A stretch of 64,000 bases of DNA from positions 3,038,001 to 3,102,000 of the forward strand of contig NZ_CP085990.1 of the NCBI RefSeq assembly GCF_020736705.1. Direction: 5' to 3'. Position numbers and translations under genes: made by a program. The notes beneath the pieces are model-generated. The model was not told the origin of the DNA and searched no databases. It saw only the letters and a list, made by a program, of their open reading frames with translations. This DNA is from Psychrobacter sanguinis (GTDB lineage: Bacteria > Pseudomonadota > Gammaproteobacteria > Pseudomonadales > Moraxellaceae). Shown here one piece after another: positions 1 through 8,322 of this stretch (its first letter is position 1; each line of letters starts with the position of its first letter).

Positions 1-2
1 TG

Positions 3-194
3 ATTCTTTAGTTGCCAGTTATAACTGCCAAAGCACGGTTTGCCTTTATAGGAATAGCCGTGTGGTCGGTTCTCATGAGACTTAAAACCACTTTCGTCTA
101 AATAAATAATAGCTCTATCGCTTTCTTCAAACTCAGACAGTTGTTCAAGAAATAGACGCCTTAGATCGTCATCTGCTTTAGGGTGATTTAGTGT
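3..194 (-). CDS. IS630-family transposase, DDE catalytic part (partial, orfB)
   Basis: Read on the minus strand in the frame reached by slipping on the A8 run, 64 codons stay open to the window edge. They encode KTLNHPKADDD, then FLEQLSEFEES, then IIYLDESGF and a HGYSYKGKPC segment. The LDESGF motif carries the second catalytic Asp of the IS630 DDE domain, and the HG-S-KG-P-C stretch after it is also typical of the family. The third catalytic acid lies outside the window. There is no start codon of its own, so translation probably depends on the shift from orfA. Confidence 0.7.
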
Positions 195-489
195 CTTTTT
201 TTTGAGTAATGCCGAGACGCTTGAGAGCTTTTCCTATGCCTCTGTCGCTACAGTTAAATCGCCTTGCTCGTTCATAATGATAGTCATCAGGATAGGCTTT
301 GACATCTGCTATAAGGGCATCGTTGTCTATCTTACTGGGGATTCGTTTGCATTGTTTTCGCTCAAGCCGTTTCTTCCAGTTTTGTATACTGGTTGGGCTA
401 ATTTGATACTCTTCGGCTAACTCTCGAAAGCTGTAGCCTTCGTCAAGTTTGCTAAGAATCATTTGTCGGTAGTCTTTTGAATATGCCAT
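178..489 (-). CDS. IS630-family transposase, N-terminal helix-turn-helix ORF (orfA)
   Basis: The 103-residue protein begins MAYSKDYRQ and holds a homeodomain-like helix-turn-helix over about residues 15-42 (LDEGYSFRELAEEYQISPTS), the DNA-binding part of IS630/Tc1-mariner type transposases. It ends shortly after GITQKK at a run of eight A residues on the coding strand (positions 196-203). Removing one A there, or a +1 shift, joins it in frame to the catalytic part at 3-194. In this family such A runs can allow slippage that makes the full transposase. Whether this copy uses slippage or is simply broken cannot be decided from sequence. Confidence 0.75.
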   Translation of the reverse strand: MAYSKDYRQMILSKLDEGYSFRELAEEYQISPTSIQNWKKRLERKQCKRIPSKIDNDALIADVKAYPDDYHYERARRFNCSDRGIGKALKRLGITQKKDTKSP

Positions 490-977
490 AAGTTTTAGTG
501 TCCCACTTTATTCGTTCTTTGACTATATTAAGCAGTTACTCATTCTAACTATCAAACTCAATAGTTTGGCTTGCCGATTATTCCCTACTTAGCTTTATAA
601 TATTCTATGTCATTGCTATTGTTATAATTTTTAACTGCTAAGGTAATCTAATAGTCCATATTTGAATTTAAATGTAACTATGGGTAATTCCTGTTTTAAA
701 GTTCGCTATAATCTAAAGGCTCAAGACACTTCATAATTAAAGATCTTAATGGTTCAACTTATAAAAACTCTAAATTAATAATTCTAAATAAAGCCTATGT
801 ATTGAGATAGTTAGACTTTTAAAACTCATTATTCTTTAAATGATTGTTTAGATAAGAACTTAACCCGTTACTTGACTGACTATTTATACTATGTCTACTT
901 AAATTACTTCTATTTTAACTGTTGGTTCTATTTAAGCCGTTAACCATATTATTTTTCATTGTTTCAAGGACTGTTTC
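490..977. other. Non-coding stretch, 488 bp
   Basis: This AT-rich DNA lies between the IS630 end and the hydrolase gene. I see no convincing ORF with a ribosome site, no RNA gene and no strong hairpin. It presumably holds the promoter of the downstream gene, but no clear -35/-10 pair stands out. Confidence 0.5.
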
Positions 978-1907
978 ATGGCTAAGACCATTCTTTCTTC
1001 GGATAAAATTCATACCTTACATCACACTTTTTACGAGCCAAAAAATGACGCCAAAGCCACTTTGCTAATTGTGCACGGTATGACTGAGCACAGCGGACGC
1101 TATCATCAATTTGCGGAATTTTTAACTGAGCATGATATTGCGGTACTTACTTACGATCAATTGGGTCATGGTCGCACCATCAGTAATGCTGAAGAACTCG
1201 GCTATTTCGCCAAGTCGCATCCTGTGCAAAAGCTGTTAAAAGACGTAGTGATAATGGCAGACCAGCTAAAAGCAAAACATCCTGACGTACCGCACTTCAT
1301 AATGGGTCACTCGATGGGCTCATTTGTAGTAAGAAATGTACTGCAAGTTCATAGCGATCAATTTGAGGGTGCTATCATCATGGGTAGCAGTGATTATAAT
1401 CCTCTGCTTAAACCTATGATGCCGGTTATGGAGATACTTAATAAAGTACAGCCTAAACGTCATAACTCTGTTATATCTAGTGCCATGAACATCATGTTTA
1501 ATGCTCAATTAAAAGATAAAGAAATGGACTCTGATCATGCTTGGCTATGTAATAATCCAGAGGCCATTGCTGAGTATGAAAAAGACCCTTTATGTGGTTT
1601 TGATTTTACCAACAATGGTTATTGGACCCTATTAAAATTGATGGAAGGCGGTTTGGCTAAAGACTGGGCAGAAACCATCGAGCATGACTTCCCTATGTTG
1701 TTTATGAGTGGGAAAAACGATCCAGTAGGCTATATGGGTAAAGCCATACCCAAAGTAACCAAACGCTTGAAAAAGCAGGGCTTTAAGCATGTCGAAAAGC
1801 AACTATACCCTTCAATGCGTCATGAGCCATTACATGAAGTTGAAAATAAAAAAGTCTATCAGGACCTTTTAAATTGGCTTGAAGGTCAATTGGAAAAGTC
1901 AGCTTAA
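978..1907 (+). CDS. Alpha/beta hydrolase, monoacylglycerol lipase-like
   Basis: This 309-residue protein is probably a cytoplasmic esterase or lysophospholipase of the serine aminopeptidase S33/monoglyceride lipase group (PldB-like). The oxyanion-hole region is IVHGMTEHSGRY (about 31-42) and the nucleophile elbow is GHSMG with Ser112. The probable acid is Asp248 in GKNDPVG and the histidine His282 in MRHEPLHE. No signal peptide or membrane segment is visible. The ATG at 978 has an AAGGA about 9 bases upstream. It stands alone between the IS element and dapD, so context gives no substrate. Confidence 0.85.
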   Translation: MAKTILSSDKIHTLHHTFYEPKNDAKATLLIVHGMTEHSGRYHQFAEFLTEHDIAVLTYDQLGHGRTISNAEELGYFAKSHPVQKLLKDVVIMADQLKAKHPDVPHFIMGHSMGSFVVRNVLQVHSDQFEGAIIMGSSDYNPLLKPMMPVMEILNKVQPKRHNSVISSAMNIMFNAQLKDKEMDSDHAWLCNNPEAIAEYEKDPLCGFDFTNNGYWTLLKLMEGGLAKDWAETIEHDFPMLFMSGKNDPVGYMGKAIPKVTKRLKKQGFKHVEKQLYPSMRHEPLHEVENKKVYQDLLNWLEGQLEKSA

Positions 1908-1940
1908 TTACCTACTGATTCTACTCAACAAACAGGTTTA

Positions 1941-1996
1941 AAAATTGGGACAGATTTGATATTGGCACGTCCATAACTCAGATCTGTCCCCTTAAT
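1941..1996. repeat. Imperfect palindrome with gggacagat arms (REP/MITE-like)
   Basis: The arms gggacagat (1947-1955) and atctgtccc (1982-1990) are perfect inverted repeats separated by 26 bases, and the similarity extends outward as aaaatt/aatttt. GGGGACAGAT is a common terminal motif of small repeats linked to RAYT (REP-associated tyrosine) transposases in gammaproteobacteria, which I know from general experience and cannot check here. There is no U tract, so a terminator role for the upstream hydrolase is weak. Confidence 0.4.
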
Positions 1997-2106
1997 TTTA
2001 TGCAGACTTAGTTTGCTAAATGACCTGAAATTAGAGACAATATAGAGCGTGTAAGCCTGTCATTATCATGGGTTCATTGTCACTTAAATTTATTATGGAT
2101 AAACAT

Positions 2107-2928
2107 ATGTCATTAGAACAGATTATCGAACAAGCTTTTGAAAAACGTGCTGAATATAGTCCAAAGACTATGCCTCAAGATGTAAAAGATGCGGTCAATG
2201 ACGTTTTAGAACAATTAGACAATGGTAGCCTACGTGTTGCTGAGAAAAAAGACGGCGAATGGGTAGTTAACCAGTGGGCCAAAAAAGCGGTGTTACTGTC
2301 TTTTCGTATGAATGATAATTATCAAATGCCTAGCTGTGAACACCTACAGTTCTATGACAAAGTGCCGACTAAATTTGCAGATTGGACTGAGCAGCAGTTT
2401 ATTGAATCTGGTGTACGTGTGGTACCTCCTGCCGTTGCCCGTCGTGGTTCTTTTATTGCTAAAGGCGTGGTATTGATGCCAAGCTATACCAATATCGGTG
2501 CTTACATTGATGAAGGAACCATGGTAGATACTTGGGCAACAGTTGGCTCATGTGCTCAAATTGGTAAAAATGTTCATCTATCAGGTGGCGTAGGTATCGG
2601 TGGGGTATTAGAGCCGCTACAAGCCAATCCGACTATTATTGAAGACAACTGCTTCATCGGTGCTCGTTCTGAGATTGTGGAAGGCGTTATCGTTGAAGAA
2701 GGTTCAGTTATTTCGATGGGTGTTTATATCGGTCAGTCTACCAAGATTTATGACCGTGAAACTGGCGAAATCCATTATGGACGTGTCCCAGCGGGCTCAG
2801 TAGTGGTTTCTGGCAACCTACCTTCAAAAGATGGGTCACATAGCTTATATTGTGCCGTTATCGTTAAGAAAGTGGATGCCCAAACTCGCTCCAAAACTAG
2901 CATTAACGAGTTACTGCGTCTAGCTTAA
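2107..2928 (+). CDS. dapD: 2,3,4,5-tetrahydropyridine-2,6-dicarboxylate N-succinyltransferase
   Basis: DapD transfers succinyl from succinyl-CoA to tetrahydrodipicolinate in the succinylase branch of lysine and meso-diaminopimelate synthesis. The protein is highly conserved: after an N-terminal helical domain come hexapeptide-repeat turns of the left-handed beta helix from about residue 110 to 240, including [20 protein letters not shown] and [20 protein letters not shown] chose the ATG at 2107 because [11 protein letters not shown] aligns with the start of Escherichia coli DapD and gives 273 residues against a usual 274. An in-frame ATG at 2068 would add 13 residues that do not resemble the family. 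Neither start has a strong ribosome site. Confidence 0.93.
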   Translation: MSLEQIIEQAFEKRAEYSPKTMPQDVKDAVNDVLEQLDNGSLRVAEKKDGEWVVNQWAKKAVLLSFRMNDNYQMPSCEHLQFYDKVPTKFADWTEQQFIESGVRVVPPAVARRGSFIAKGVVLMPSYTNIGAYIDEGTMVDTWATVGSCAQIGKNVHLSGGVGIGGVLEPLQANPTIIEDNCFIGARSEIVEGVIVEEGSVISMGVYIGQSTKIYDRETGEIHYGRVPAGSVVVSGNLPSKDGSHSLYCAVIVKKVDAQTRSKTSINELLRLA

Positions 2929-2971
2929 TTTAGAATAGTTTTTTTATAACACTAATTTAGTCTAAAAAAGT

Positions 2972-3007
2972 AAGGTGCTTAGAGTCATTCTAAGCACCTT
3001 TATTCTT
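2972..3007 (+). terminator. Terminator after dapD
   Basis: A perfect 12-bp stem (aaggtgcttaga at 2972-2983 and its complement at 2989-3000) closes on a 5-base loop and is followed by a T-rich but not pure tract (tattctttat). It lies 43 bases after the dapD stop. Confidence 0.7.
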
Positions 3008-3064
3008 TATATCATCACCCCTATATAACCCTCATATTTAGCTTACTTACAAAGGTTCATATTC

Positions 3065-3793
3065 ATGACTCAAGCCACACCCTTACGTAGCCAATCTATT
3101 CCTGTTACGGATCCTGAAGCCGGCTTGCGTATGACTGAGATTTTCTATTCACTACAAGGTGAAGCCTTAACTTCGGGATTACCTACTGTTTTCGTTCGCT
3201 TGACTGGCTGTCCATTACGCTGTGTTTACTGTGATACCACCTACTCTTTTACAGGCGGAGAACGCCTGTCTTTAGAGGCCATAATGGCAGATATTGCTCA
3301 ATATCCTTGTAAACGAGTTTGCATAACCGGCGGTGAACCTTTAGCACAGCCTAACTGCATAGCACTTATTAACAGGCTACTTGAAGCAGGTTATGAGATA
3401 TCTCTAGAGACAGCAGGTGCTCTATCAGTGGCCGACGTTCCAGAAGCTGTCAGTAAGGTAATGGATGTTAAAACGCCAAGTAGCGGGGAATCAGATAAAA
3501 ACTTATGGTCAAATCTTGACTACCTGACCCAGCATGATCAGCTAAAATTTGTGATTATGAACCGCAGTGATTATGAATGGTCAAAACAACAACTCATTGA
3601 TTATAAGTTGGATCAAAAAGTAGGTACTGTCTGGTTTTCTCCCATGTTCAATGTCCATGACAACAAAGATTCAGCGGTTGAGGTACCAAATTTAGCTCGT
3701 GAATTGGCAGAATGGATTTTGGAAGATGCTATCCCCGTTAGATTACAGCTACAATTGCATAAAATAATCTGGGCAGATGCCAAAGGTAAATAG
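3065..3793 (+). CDS. queE: 7-carboxy-7-deazaguanine synthase
   Basis: QueE is a radical SAM enzyme that contracts 6-carboxytetrahydropterin to 7-carboxy-7-deazaguanine in queuosine synthesis. Near the N-terminus are YSLQGE (28-33) and the cluster motif with Cys49, Cys53 and Cys56 (GCPLRCVYCDTTY, the CX3CX2C of radical SAM proteins). The SAM-binding ITGGEPL follows at about residue 90. Its 242 residues are normal for proteobacterial QueE. No other que gene lies beside it. The ATG at 3065 has AAAGG upstream. Confidence 0.93.
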   Translation: MTQATPLRSQSIPVTDPEAGLRMTEIFYSLQGEALTSGLPTVFVRLTGCPLRCVYCDTTYSFTGGERLSLEAIMADIAQYPCKRVCITGGEPLAQPNCIALINRLLEAGYEISLETAGALSVADVPEAVSKVMDVKTPSSGESDKNLWSNLDYLTQHDQLKFVIMNRSDYEWSKQQLIDYKLDQKVGTVWFSPMFNVHDNKDSAVEVPNLARELAEWILEDAIPVRLQLQLHKIIWADAKGK

Positions 3794-3826
3794 TATTTTA
3801 GTTTAGCCCGATAATTAGACTCAGTG

Positions 3827-3851
3827 GGACGCTTATTTTTAAGCGTCCTTT
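3827..3851 (+). terminator. Terminator after queE
   Basis: A 9-bp stem (ggacgctta at 3827-3835 and taagcgtcc at 3840-3848) with a tttt loop is followed by TTTCT. It lies 34 bases downstream of the queE stop. Confidence 0.75.
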
Positions 3852-4012
3852 CTATTGATTGATGGTCTAATAATGCTAATAATATACGGCTAAATAAATG
3901 TTTTTAACTTGATATTGCTAATAATCTGCTGTTAATCCTTATTGACTAAAGTCTATTAATCGACATTTATAATCAAAATGAATGCACACAGCCGAACTAG
4001 AAGGAGCTCCCC

Positions 4013-5227
4013 ATGGTCAGGCTGATTTTAATTACCTTAATTGCCAGTGCTTTTTTTAGCTCAACTTATATTTTAAATGAACTGATGAGCAACTCAGGGG
4101 GGCATTGGTTTTGGTCAGCAAGCCTGCGTTACTTATTCACGCTTATTATCCTTACTGTAGTCATTGCCCTACAAAATGGCGGCAAGCGTATTGAACAACT
4201 TTGGGTTATTTTTAAAGAGCATTGGGGGTTTTGGACAGTAACTGGCAGTATTGGCTTTGGTATTTTTTATGCTGGTCTCTGCTACGCTGCAGATCATGTC
4301 AGTGGCTGGGTAGTTGCCGCCACTTTTATGTTTACTGTGGTGGCAAGCTTAATAGTATTAATAGCCTTTGGTCACCGGTTTGATAAAAAATTCGTGCTTT
4401 ATGCCATTTTGGTACTTCTCGGTGTCATTCTAGTGAATGTCAGTGAAGCTATAGGTGCTTCTTCTAATAACTTAATGACTGATATCCCATTATCGACTGT
4501 CTTGCTATACGGCGCCCTGCCCTGCATTATTGCTTCTTTTAGTTTTCCCATTGGCAGCCAGCTGGTATGGCAAGCATCTTATAATGCTCGACAATTAAAT
4601 GTAGAAGAAATCGTAGACACTAAAAGAGTGAAAATCTCTGTGGGCCAGACCGACTGCGACAATCAAGGGCTTAACACCTTCGAAGCCTTGACCACGATTT
4701 CACCGAGAATTGTGTCTCTTGAAATGGATGATTATATCGATACAGAAGGTCCACAGGCTAAAGTACAACCCCTGCCTCAATCTAAGTTAGCCATATTGAT
4801 AGCAAGGATACCGACTATCGATACTGACTTACTGAGTAGCTCTTTTAATAAAGTGTGGTTAATGACCGTCGGCAGCCTTCCTTTTTGGCTGGTTTTAGGG
4901 CTTTTTATTCAGCCTAAATCACCAGATTTGAGCCAAATTACCAATAGCTTATTAGTGGCTCTTTTATCAGGAGTGATAGCCACCAGTATTTTCTTATATG
5001 CACGGGAAAGGGCTGAAACCTCAAGCGAAGTAGCGGGAGTCGATGCGACTCAGGCCAGCGAGGTTATTTTTGCTTTACTCGGTGGCATGCTGTTTTTAGG
5101 TAATGCTATGCCTTCTACAATAGGGCTTATTGGCATCGCCCTTATTCTGATTGGTTTGGTTCTTTTTGCAAAAAATGGCGGTGGTGGTTCAAAAAGTAGG
5201 CTGAAAAAAAACAGGCTGAGAAATTGA
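4013..5227 (+). CDS. Multidrug resistance efflux transporter family protein (DMT superfamily)
   Basis: This 404-residue inner-membrane protein resembles the EmrE-type 'multidrug resistance efflux transporter' family within the drug/metabolite exporters. It opens with a hydrophobic helix containing ASAFFSSTYILNELM, and about ten membrane segments are visible. A hydrophilic insert of roughly 60-70 residues (about 195-262, rich in Asp, Glu, Gln and Thr) separates the two halves; as I recall the family, members are nearer 310-330 residues, so this insert is unusual. The ATG has AAGGAG six bases upstream. The last 15 or so codons and the stop come from the left end of the IS1 element starting at 5180, so the native tail has been replaced after LVLFAKNG. 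The membrane core appears complete, so it may still work. Confidence 0.75.
   Translation: MVRLILITLIASAFFSSTYILNELMSNSGGHWFWSASLRYLFTLIILTVVIALQNGGKRIEQLWVIFKEHWGFWTVTGSIGFGIFYAGLCYAADHVSGWVVAATFMFTVVASLIVLIAFGHRFDKKFVLYAILVLLGVILVNVSEAIGASSNNLMTDIPLSTVLLYGALPCIIASFSFPIGSQLVWQASYNARQLNVEEIVDTKRVKISVGQTDCDNQGLNTFEALTTISPRIVSLEMDDYIDTEGPQAKVQPLPQSKLAILIARIPTIDTDLLSSSFNKVWLMTVGSLPFWLVLGLFIQPKSPDLSQITNSLLVALLSGVIATSIFLYARERAETSSEVAGVDATQASEVIFALLGGMLFLGNAMPSTIGLIGIALILIGLVLFAKNGGGGSKSRLKKNRLRN
5180..5204 (+). repeat. IS1-family left terminal inverted repeat
   Basis: These 25 bases, starting ggtggtggttc and ending ctga, match the complement of 5944-5968 exactly. They also encode part of the C-terminal tail of the upstream exporter. 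Confidence 0.9.
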
Positions 5228-5239
5228 TAAAATAGTGAA

Positions 5240-5941
5240 ATGCAAATCACACTATACATCAAATGCCCAGCCTGTCTAAGTGACAGTATAAAGAAAAATG
5301 GCTTCAAAAGCTATGGTAAACAAAACTATAAATGCAAAGACTGCAAACGGCAGTTTATTGGCGACCATGCCTTAACGTACCAAGGCTGTCACTCCCAAAA
5401 AGATAGCAAAATACGCCATCTTATGGTTCGAGGCAGTGGCATAAAAGACATCGCTTGCGTTGAGAGAATCAGCAAAGGCAAAGTACTGGCCACCCTAAAA
5501 AAGTGTCACTACCAAATAACCCCCAAGCAAAGGCAATACGACTGTCTTGAAGTCGATGAGCTTTGGACATTCGTAGGCAAGAAGACCAACAAACAATGGC
5601 TAATTTATGCCTATCACCGTGACACAGGTGAAATTGTTGCCTATGTGTGGGGAAAACGAGACCTTAACACTGTCAAAAAGCTTAAAGCTAAACTGCAAGC
5701 CTTAGGCGTAAGTTGTGCTAGAATCGCTAGTGATACCTGGGATAGCTTTGTTACCGGTTTTAAGGGCTTTACCCAAGTCATTGGCAAGTTTTTCACGGTC
5801 GGTATTGAAGGTAATAATTGCACTATCAGACATCGAGTAAGGCGAGCATTTAGGCGAAGTTGTAACTTTTCTAAAAAGCTGGAAAATCACTTTAAAGCCT
5901 TTGATTTAGCTTTCTTTTACATCAATCATGGATATGTCTAA
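5240..5941 (+). CDS. IS1-family transposase (single-ORF type)
   Basis: The 233-residue protein joins in one frame what the original IS1 makes by frameshifting of insA and insB. A zinc finger sits at the N-terminus (Cys9, Cys12, Cys32, Cys35). Then comes a helix-turn-helix region with VRGSGIKDIACVERIS (about 63-78), as in InsA. The DDE catalytic part has Asp106 in EVDELW, Asp165 in ASDTWDSF and Glu190 in IEGNN, followed by RHRVRRAFRRSCNFSKKLENH, the characteristic InsB tail. It appears intact. The ATG at 5240 has no good ribosome site, as is usual for IS genes. Confidence 0.9.
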   Translation: MQITLYIKCPACLSDSIKKNGFKSYGKQNYKCKDCKRQFIGDHALTYQGCHSQKDSKIRHLMVRGSGIKDIACVERISKGKVLATLKKCHYQITPKQRQYDCLEVDELWTFVGKKTNKQWLIYAYHRDTGEIVAYVWGKRDLNTVKKLKAKLQALGVSCARIASDTWDSFVTGFKGFTQVIGKFFTVGIEGNNCTIRHRVRRAFRRSCNFSKKLENHFKAFDLAFFYINHGYV

Positions 5942-5943
5942 TG

Positions 5944-5968
5944 TCAGCCTACTTTTTGAACCACCACC
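5944..5968 (-). repeat. IS1-family right terminal inverted repeat
   Basis: This is the exact complement of 5180-5204, starting just after the transposase stop. The TetR gene stop lies only 15 bases beyond it. Confidence 0.9.
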
Positions 5969-5982
5969 CATTTTCTATCTTG

Positions 5983-6621
5983 TTATTTAGCAAAGATTCT
6001 AAAGATATAATCAATATGCTGCTCTACTACTTCCTTTGAAAAAGGATCCGTACCTGACAACCGCTTAAATTGCGGGGCAAAAGTGAAAATAGAGGTGACT
6101 GCACCCATAAACAAATAACGAATGTGTAAGCTATCCTCTTCAGGCATAAGCCCCAACTTCTGTGCCTGTTTCAGAAGATCAAGCTCAGAATCTGAATAAG
6201 GACTAATATATTGATCAGTAAACCAATTCAGTAGCTCTGAATCACCTCGATTGGCCTGAATCATAAAGCGATGAAAATCAGGAAACTCTGCACTAAAATT
6301 AATATAATGTCTGAGCAACTCACGTACTACCTGCTCCTGCTCTAAATCGCCTAAACTCTGTAAATATTTTTCAGACTGCTCAGTATAGGTATCAAAAATA
6401 GCTTCAGCTGCCGCCTTCCAAAGGTCTTCTTTGGTGCCAAAGTGATGGGTAATCAAAGTATGATTAACCCCTGCAGTATGAGCAATTGCCCGAGTCGATA
6501 CCCCTTCAAATCCTGCAGAGGAAAATTCGGTTAATGCGGCATTCAAAATCTTGCACTTCGTCTCACGTGAACGCTTTTGCTCTGAGCGTTTGGGGGCTGA
6601 TTTTATTGCTTTAACGGTCAT
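5983..6621 (-). CDS. TetR/AcrR-family transcriptional regulator
   Basis: The N-terminal TetR helix-turn-helix covers about residues 20-66: ILNAALTEFSSAGFEGVSTRAIAHTAGVNHTLITHHFGTKEDLW. The C-terminal half is helical and would bind a ligand and dimerise; I cannot name the ligand. The ATG at 6621 is chosen because gaggataaaATG gives a good ribosome site; an upstream in-frame ATG at 6663 would add 14 residues not typical of the family. The gene runs convergent to the exporter and is separated from it by the IS1 copy, so a regulatory link to the exporter is possible but unproven. The IS end is only 15 bases past its stop codon, so its terminator may have been displaced. Confidence 0.85.
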   Translation of the reverse strand: MTVKAIKSAPKRSEQKRSRETKCKILNAALTEFSSAGFEGVSTRAIAHTAGVNHTLITHHFGTKEDLWKAAAEAIFDTYTEQSEKYLQSLGDLEQEQVVRELLRHYINFSAEFPDFHRFMIQANRGDSELLNWFTDQYISPYSDSELDLLKQAQKLGLMPEEDSLHIRYLFMGAVTSIFTFAPQFKRLSGTDPFSKEVVEQHIDYIFRIFAK

Positions 6622-6767
6622 TTTATCCTCAAATCTAATCGATGAGCCACAAAAAACTCTCATCAGCTAAATATACATTAAAAAGATAGATAACTATGCT
6701 CTGGGAATATTGAGTCTACCATATCTTCTTATTAATTATACTTTCTACAATATATTATAAACCCAAA

Positions 6768-6792
6768 AGACCCAAGCATAAGCTTGGGCCCC
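6768..6792 (-). terminator. Probable terminator of lolA
   Basis: A 7-bp stem (cccaagc at 6771-6777, gcttggg at 6782-6788) with a 4-base loop is followed on the minus strand by tcttttgggttt. It lies about 105 bases beyond the lolA stop. The T tract is interrupted, so efficiency is uncertain. Confidence 0.5.
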
Positions 6793-6894
6793 TATTCATT
6801 CCACTACACAGTTTTAATATTAACCTTGGTACTGAAGTACTACTACATAAACAGCTACTCAGGCATTACTACAAAGCTAACACTGAAATAACAA

Positions 6895-7608
6895 TTACTG
6901 ATTAATTACGTCAACACCTTTAGGTGGTGTGAATTTAAATTGGCTGCTTGGAATGCTAGTATTTGTTTTCACATTACTAAATTTAATAGAAGTGACTTGG
7001 CCTAACGAATCGTTTAATACCATCATTACTGGTTTACCACCATTAAAGCTCACTGCTAAACTATTAAAGTTACTGCCGCTGTTTTTTGGGTATAAAACAT
7101 AGTAGTTCTTAGTAGCATTAGGCTGAGTGATTTTAAAGTTTTTAGCAATTTTACTTGGATCACCTGACAATAATAAGGCAGGTGTATTACCCACTTGCTG
7201 ATCTGTGCTTTGACGGGTAACTTGCTCTAAATCTTTGTCATATACCCAAAGTGCACTACCATCAGTAACAATCAATTGCTCAGAGGGAGAAGTAATGTTC
7301 CAACGGAAATTATTAGGACGCTGTAAGCTAACATTACCTGAAAAAGTACCATTTTTCGCACTTAGACCACTTTTGCCCCCATTTGCCCCTTTGGTAGTTT
7401 GGGTGAAATTAGCGGTCATACTCTTAGTATTGCTTAATAAAGTATTTAAACGTTTTGCGGCGGTTAAGTTATCTGCTGCAGTAGCTGCTTGAGCCGCTTG
7501 TGATACCGCCATAATTGGCATACCAAAAATTAGTGCCCCTGATAATGCCGTGCCCATTACTTTTTTCATCATTGATTTTGTTTTGTTATTCTCTAATTGC
7601 GTTTGCAT
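6895..7608 (-). CDS. lolA: Outer-membrane lipoprotein carrier protein LolA
   Basis: LolA is the periplasmic chaperone that takes lipoproteins from the LolCDE complex to LolB at the outer membrane. The N-terminus has a Sec signal peptide ending near SQAAQA (cleavage around residue 41). The mature part shows the LolA pattern: SMTANFTQTT, then RPNNFRWNITSPSEQLIVTDGSALWVYDKDLEQVT, and SIKFSNVKTNTSIPSSQFKFTPPKGVDVI at the end. The 237 residues are somewhat longer than E. coli LolA because of an extended leader and Gly/Ala-rich segment. AAGGA lies 12 bases upstream of the ATG; a start at an internal MMKK would still leave a good signal peptide. Confidence 0.9.
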   Translation of the reverse strand: MQTQLENNKTKSMMKKVMGTALSGALIFGMPIMAVSQAAQAATAADNLTAAKRLNTLLSNTKSMTANFTQTTKGANGGKSGLSAKNGTFSGNVSLQRPNNFRWNITSPSEQLIVTDGSALWVYDKDLEQVTRQSTDQQVGNTPALLLSGDPSKIAKNFKITQPNATKNYYVLYPKNSGSNFNSLAVSFNGGKPVMMVLNDSLGQVTSIKFSNVKTNTSIPSSQFKFTPPKGVDVINQ

Positions 7609-8064
7609 GATTTCATAATCCTTAAAAGGTTAAGTACAGTACTTATCGTTTTCAAAAGTGTCTTGCCCAAAGCTATCAAATCTCGTATCTATTAAAGACA
7701 CACTTTTGAGCCGTTAAAAATACTCTATAGGGTTAAAACAATAAATAATATTAAAACAATAATTATTAATATAAATTGGTTATATCCAACATGCTGAGTA
7801 GTGTGCCATTTCTTTTATTACGTGACTAGACGATAATTGCAAAAAAAACTTCTGGCTTGTTACAATGTTATGATTTAAATCGTTATAAGTGCAAGTTTGT
7901 GACACGTATCTAATTTGTGTAATCCCGCTTCACAGTGCAAAAACATTAAAAAAAGCCCTGATAAAAATATCAGGGCTTTTTTTGGGTTATCTATATAGAA
8001 TCAAATAACCAAAATTCAGTTAATCAAACCATAATTCACAGATTAAGATTCGATTGTCCGTAAA
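7609..8064. other. Non-coding stretch between rpmA and lolA
   Basis: This stretch holds the rpmA terminator at 7949-7983 and, closer to lolA, AT-rich DNA that must contain the lolA promoter. I see no ORF with a ribosome site and no RNA gene. Confidence 0.5.
7949..7983 (-). terminator. Terminator of the rplU-rpmA operon (bidirectional form)
   Basis: A stem of about 15 bp (aaaaaagccctgata at 7949-7963 and its complement at 7968-7982) with an aaaa loop has T runs on both strands. On the minus strand it ends transcription about 80 bases after rpmA. Confidence 0.9.
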
Positions 8065-8322
8065 TTAGGCTTCTTGAACAGAAACGTAACGACGGTTGAA
8101 TTTACCTTTAGTATCGAACTTAACAACACCATCAGTTAAAGCAAATAGAGTATGGTCACGACCCATGCCTACGCCTTCGCCTGCGTGGAATTCTGTACCA
8201 CGTTGACGTACGATGATATTACCAGCCACAACATCTTGACCACCAAATACTTTTACGCCAAGCATTTTAGGGTTAGAGTCACGACCGTTACGAGTTGAAC
8301 CTGCGGCTTTTTTATGTGCCAT
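8065..8322 (-). CDS. rpmA: 50S ribosomal protein L27
   Basis: This 85-residue protein begins [17 protein letters not shown], the conserved L27 N-terminus that reaches the peptidyl transferase centre, and contains [10 protein letters not shown]. There is no N-terminal extension of the kind cleaved in Firmicutes. AAGGAG lies seven bases before the ATG. It follows rplU by about 140 bases in the usual rplU-rpmA order. Confidence 0.98.
   Translation of the reverse strand: MAHKKAAGSTRNGRDSNPKMLGVKVFGGQDVVAGNIIVRQRGTEFHAGEGVGMGRDHTLFALTDGVVKFDTKGKFNRRYVSVQEA

Larger units (their letters stand above)
1..510 (-). mobile_element. IS630-family insertion sequence, one end only
   Basis: The minus strand carries the two-frame transposase typical of many IS630 elements: a 103-codon helix-turn-helix ORF (178-489) followed, one frame over, by the start of a DDE catalytic domain that continues past position 1. 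The element is cut by the window edge, so its far end and its target duplication (normally TA) cannot be seen. The near end is probably around 490-510, where a short sequence ending in gtcccac precedes ordinary AT-rich DNA; the exact boundary is a guess. The family assignment rests on protein sequence. Confidence 0.75.
5180..5968 (+). mobile_element. IS1-family insertion sequence, complete (789 bp)
   Basis: The ends are perfect 25-bp inverted repeats at 5180-5204 and 5944-5968, starting GGTGGTGG, in keeping with the GGTG start of IS1 ends. Between them is one transposase ORF (5240-5941). The size matches IS1 (about 770 bp). The flanks, aaaaatggc on the left and cattttcta on the right, show no 8- or 9-bp direct repeat, so the original duplication is missing or decayed. 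The left end lies inside the 3' end of the exporter gene. Confidence 0.9.

Noticed and set aside
202-420. Plus-strand ORF of 72 codons
   Set aside because: It lies over the IS630 transposase in the opposite frame, has no ribosome site and no family likeness.
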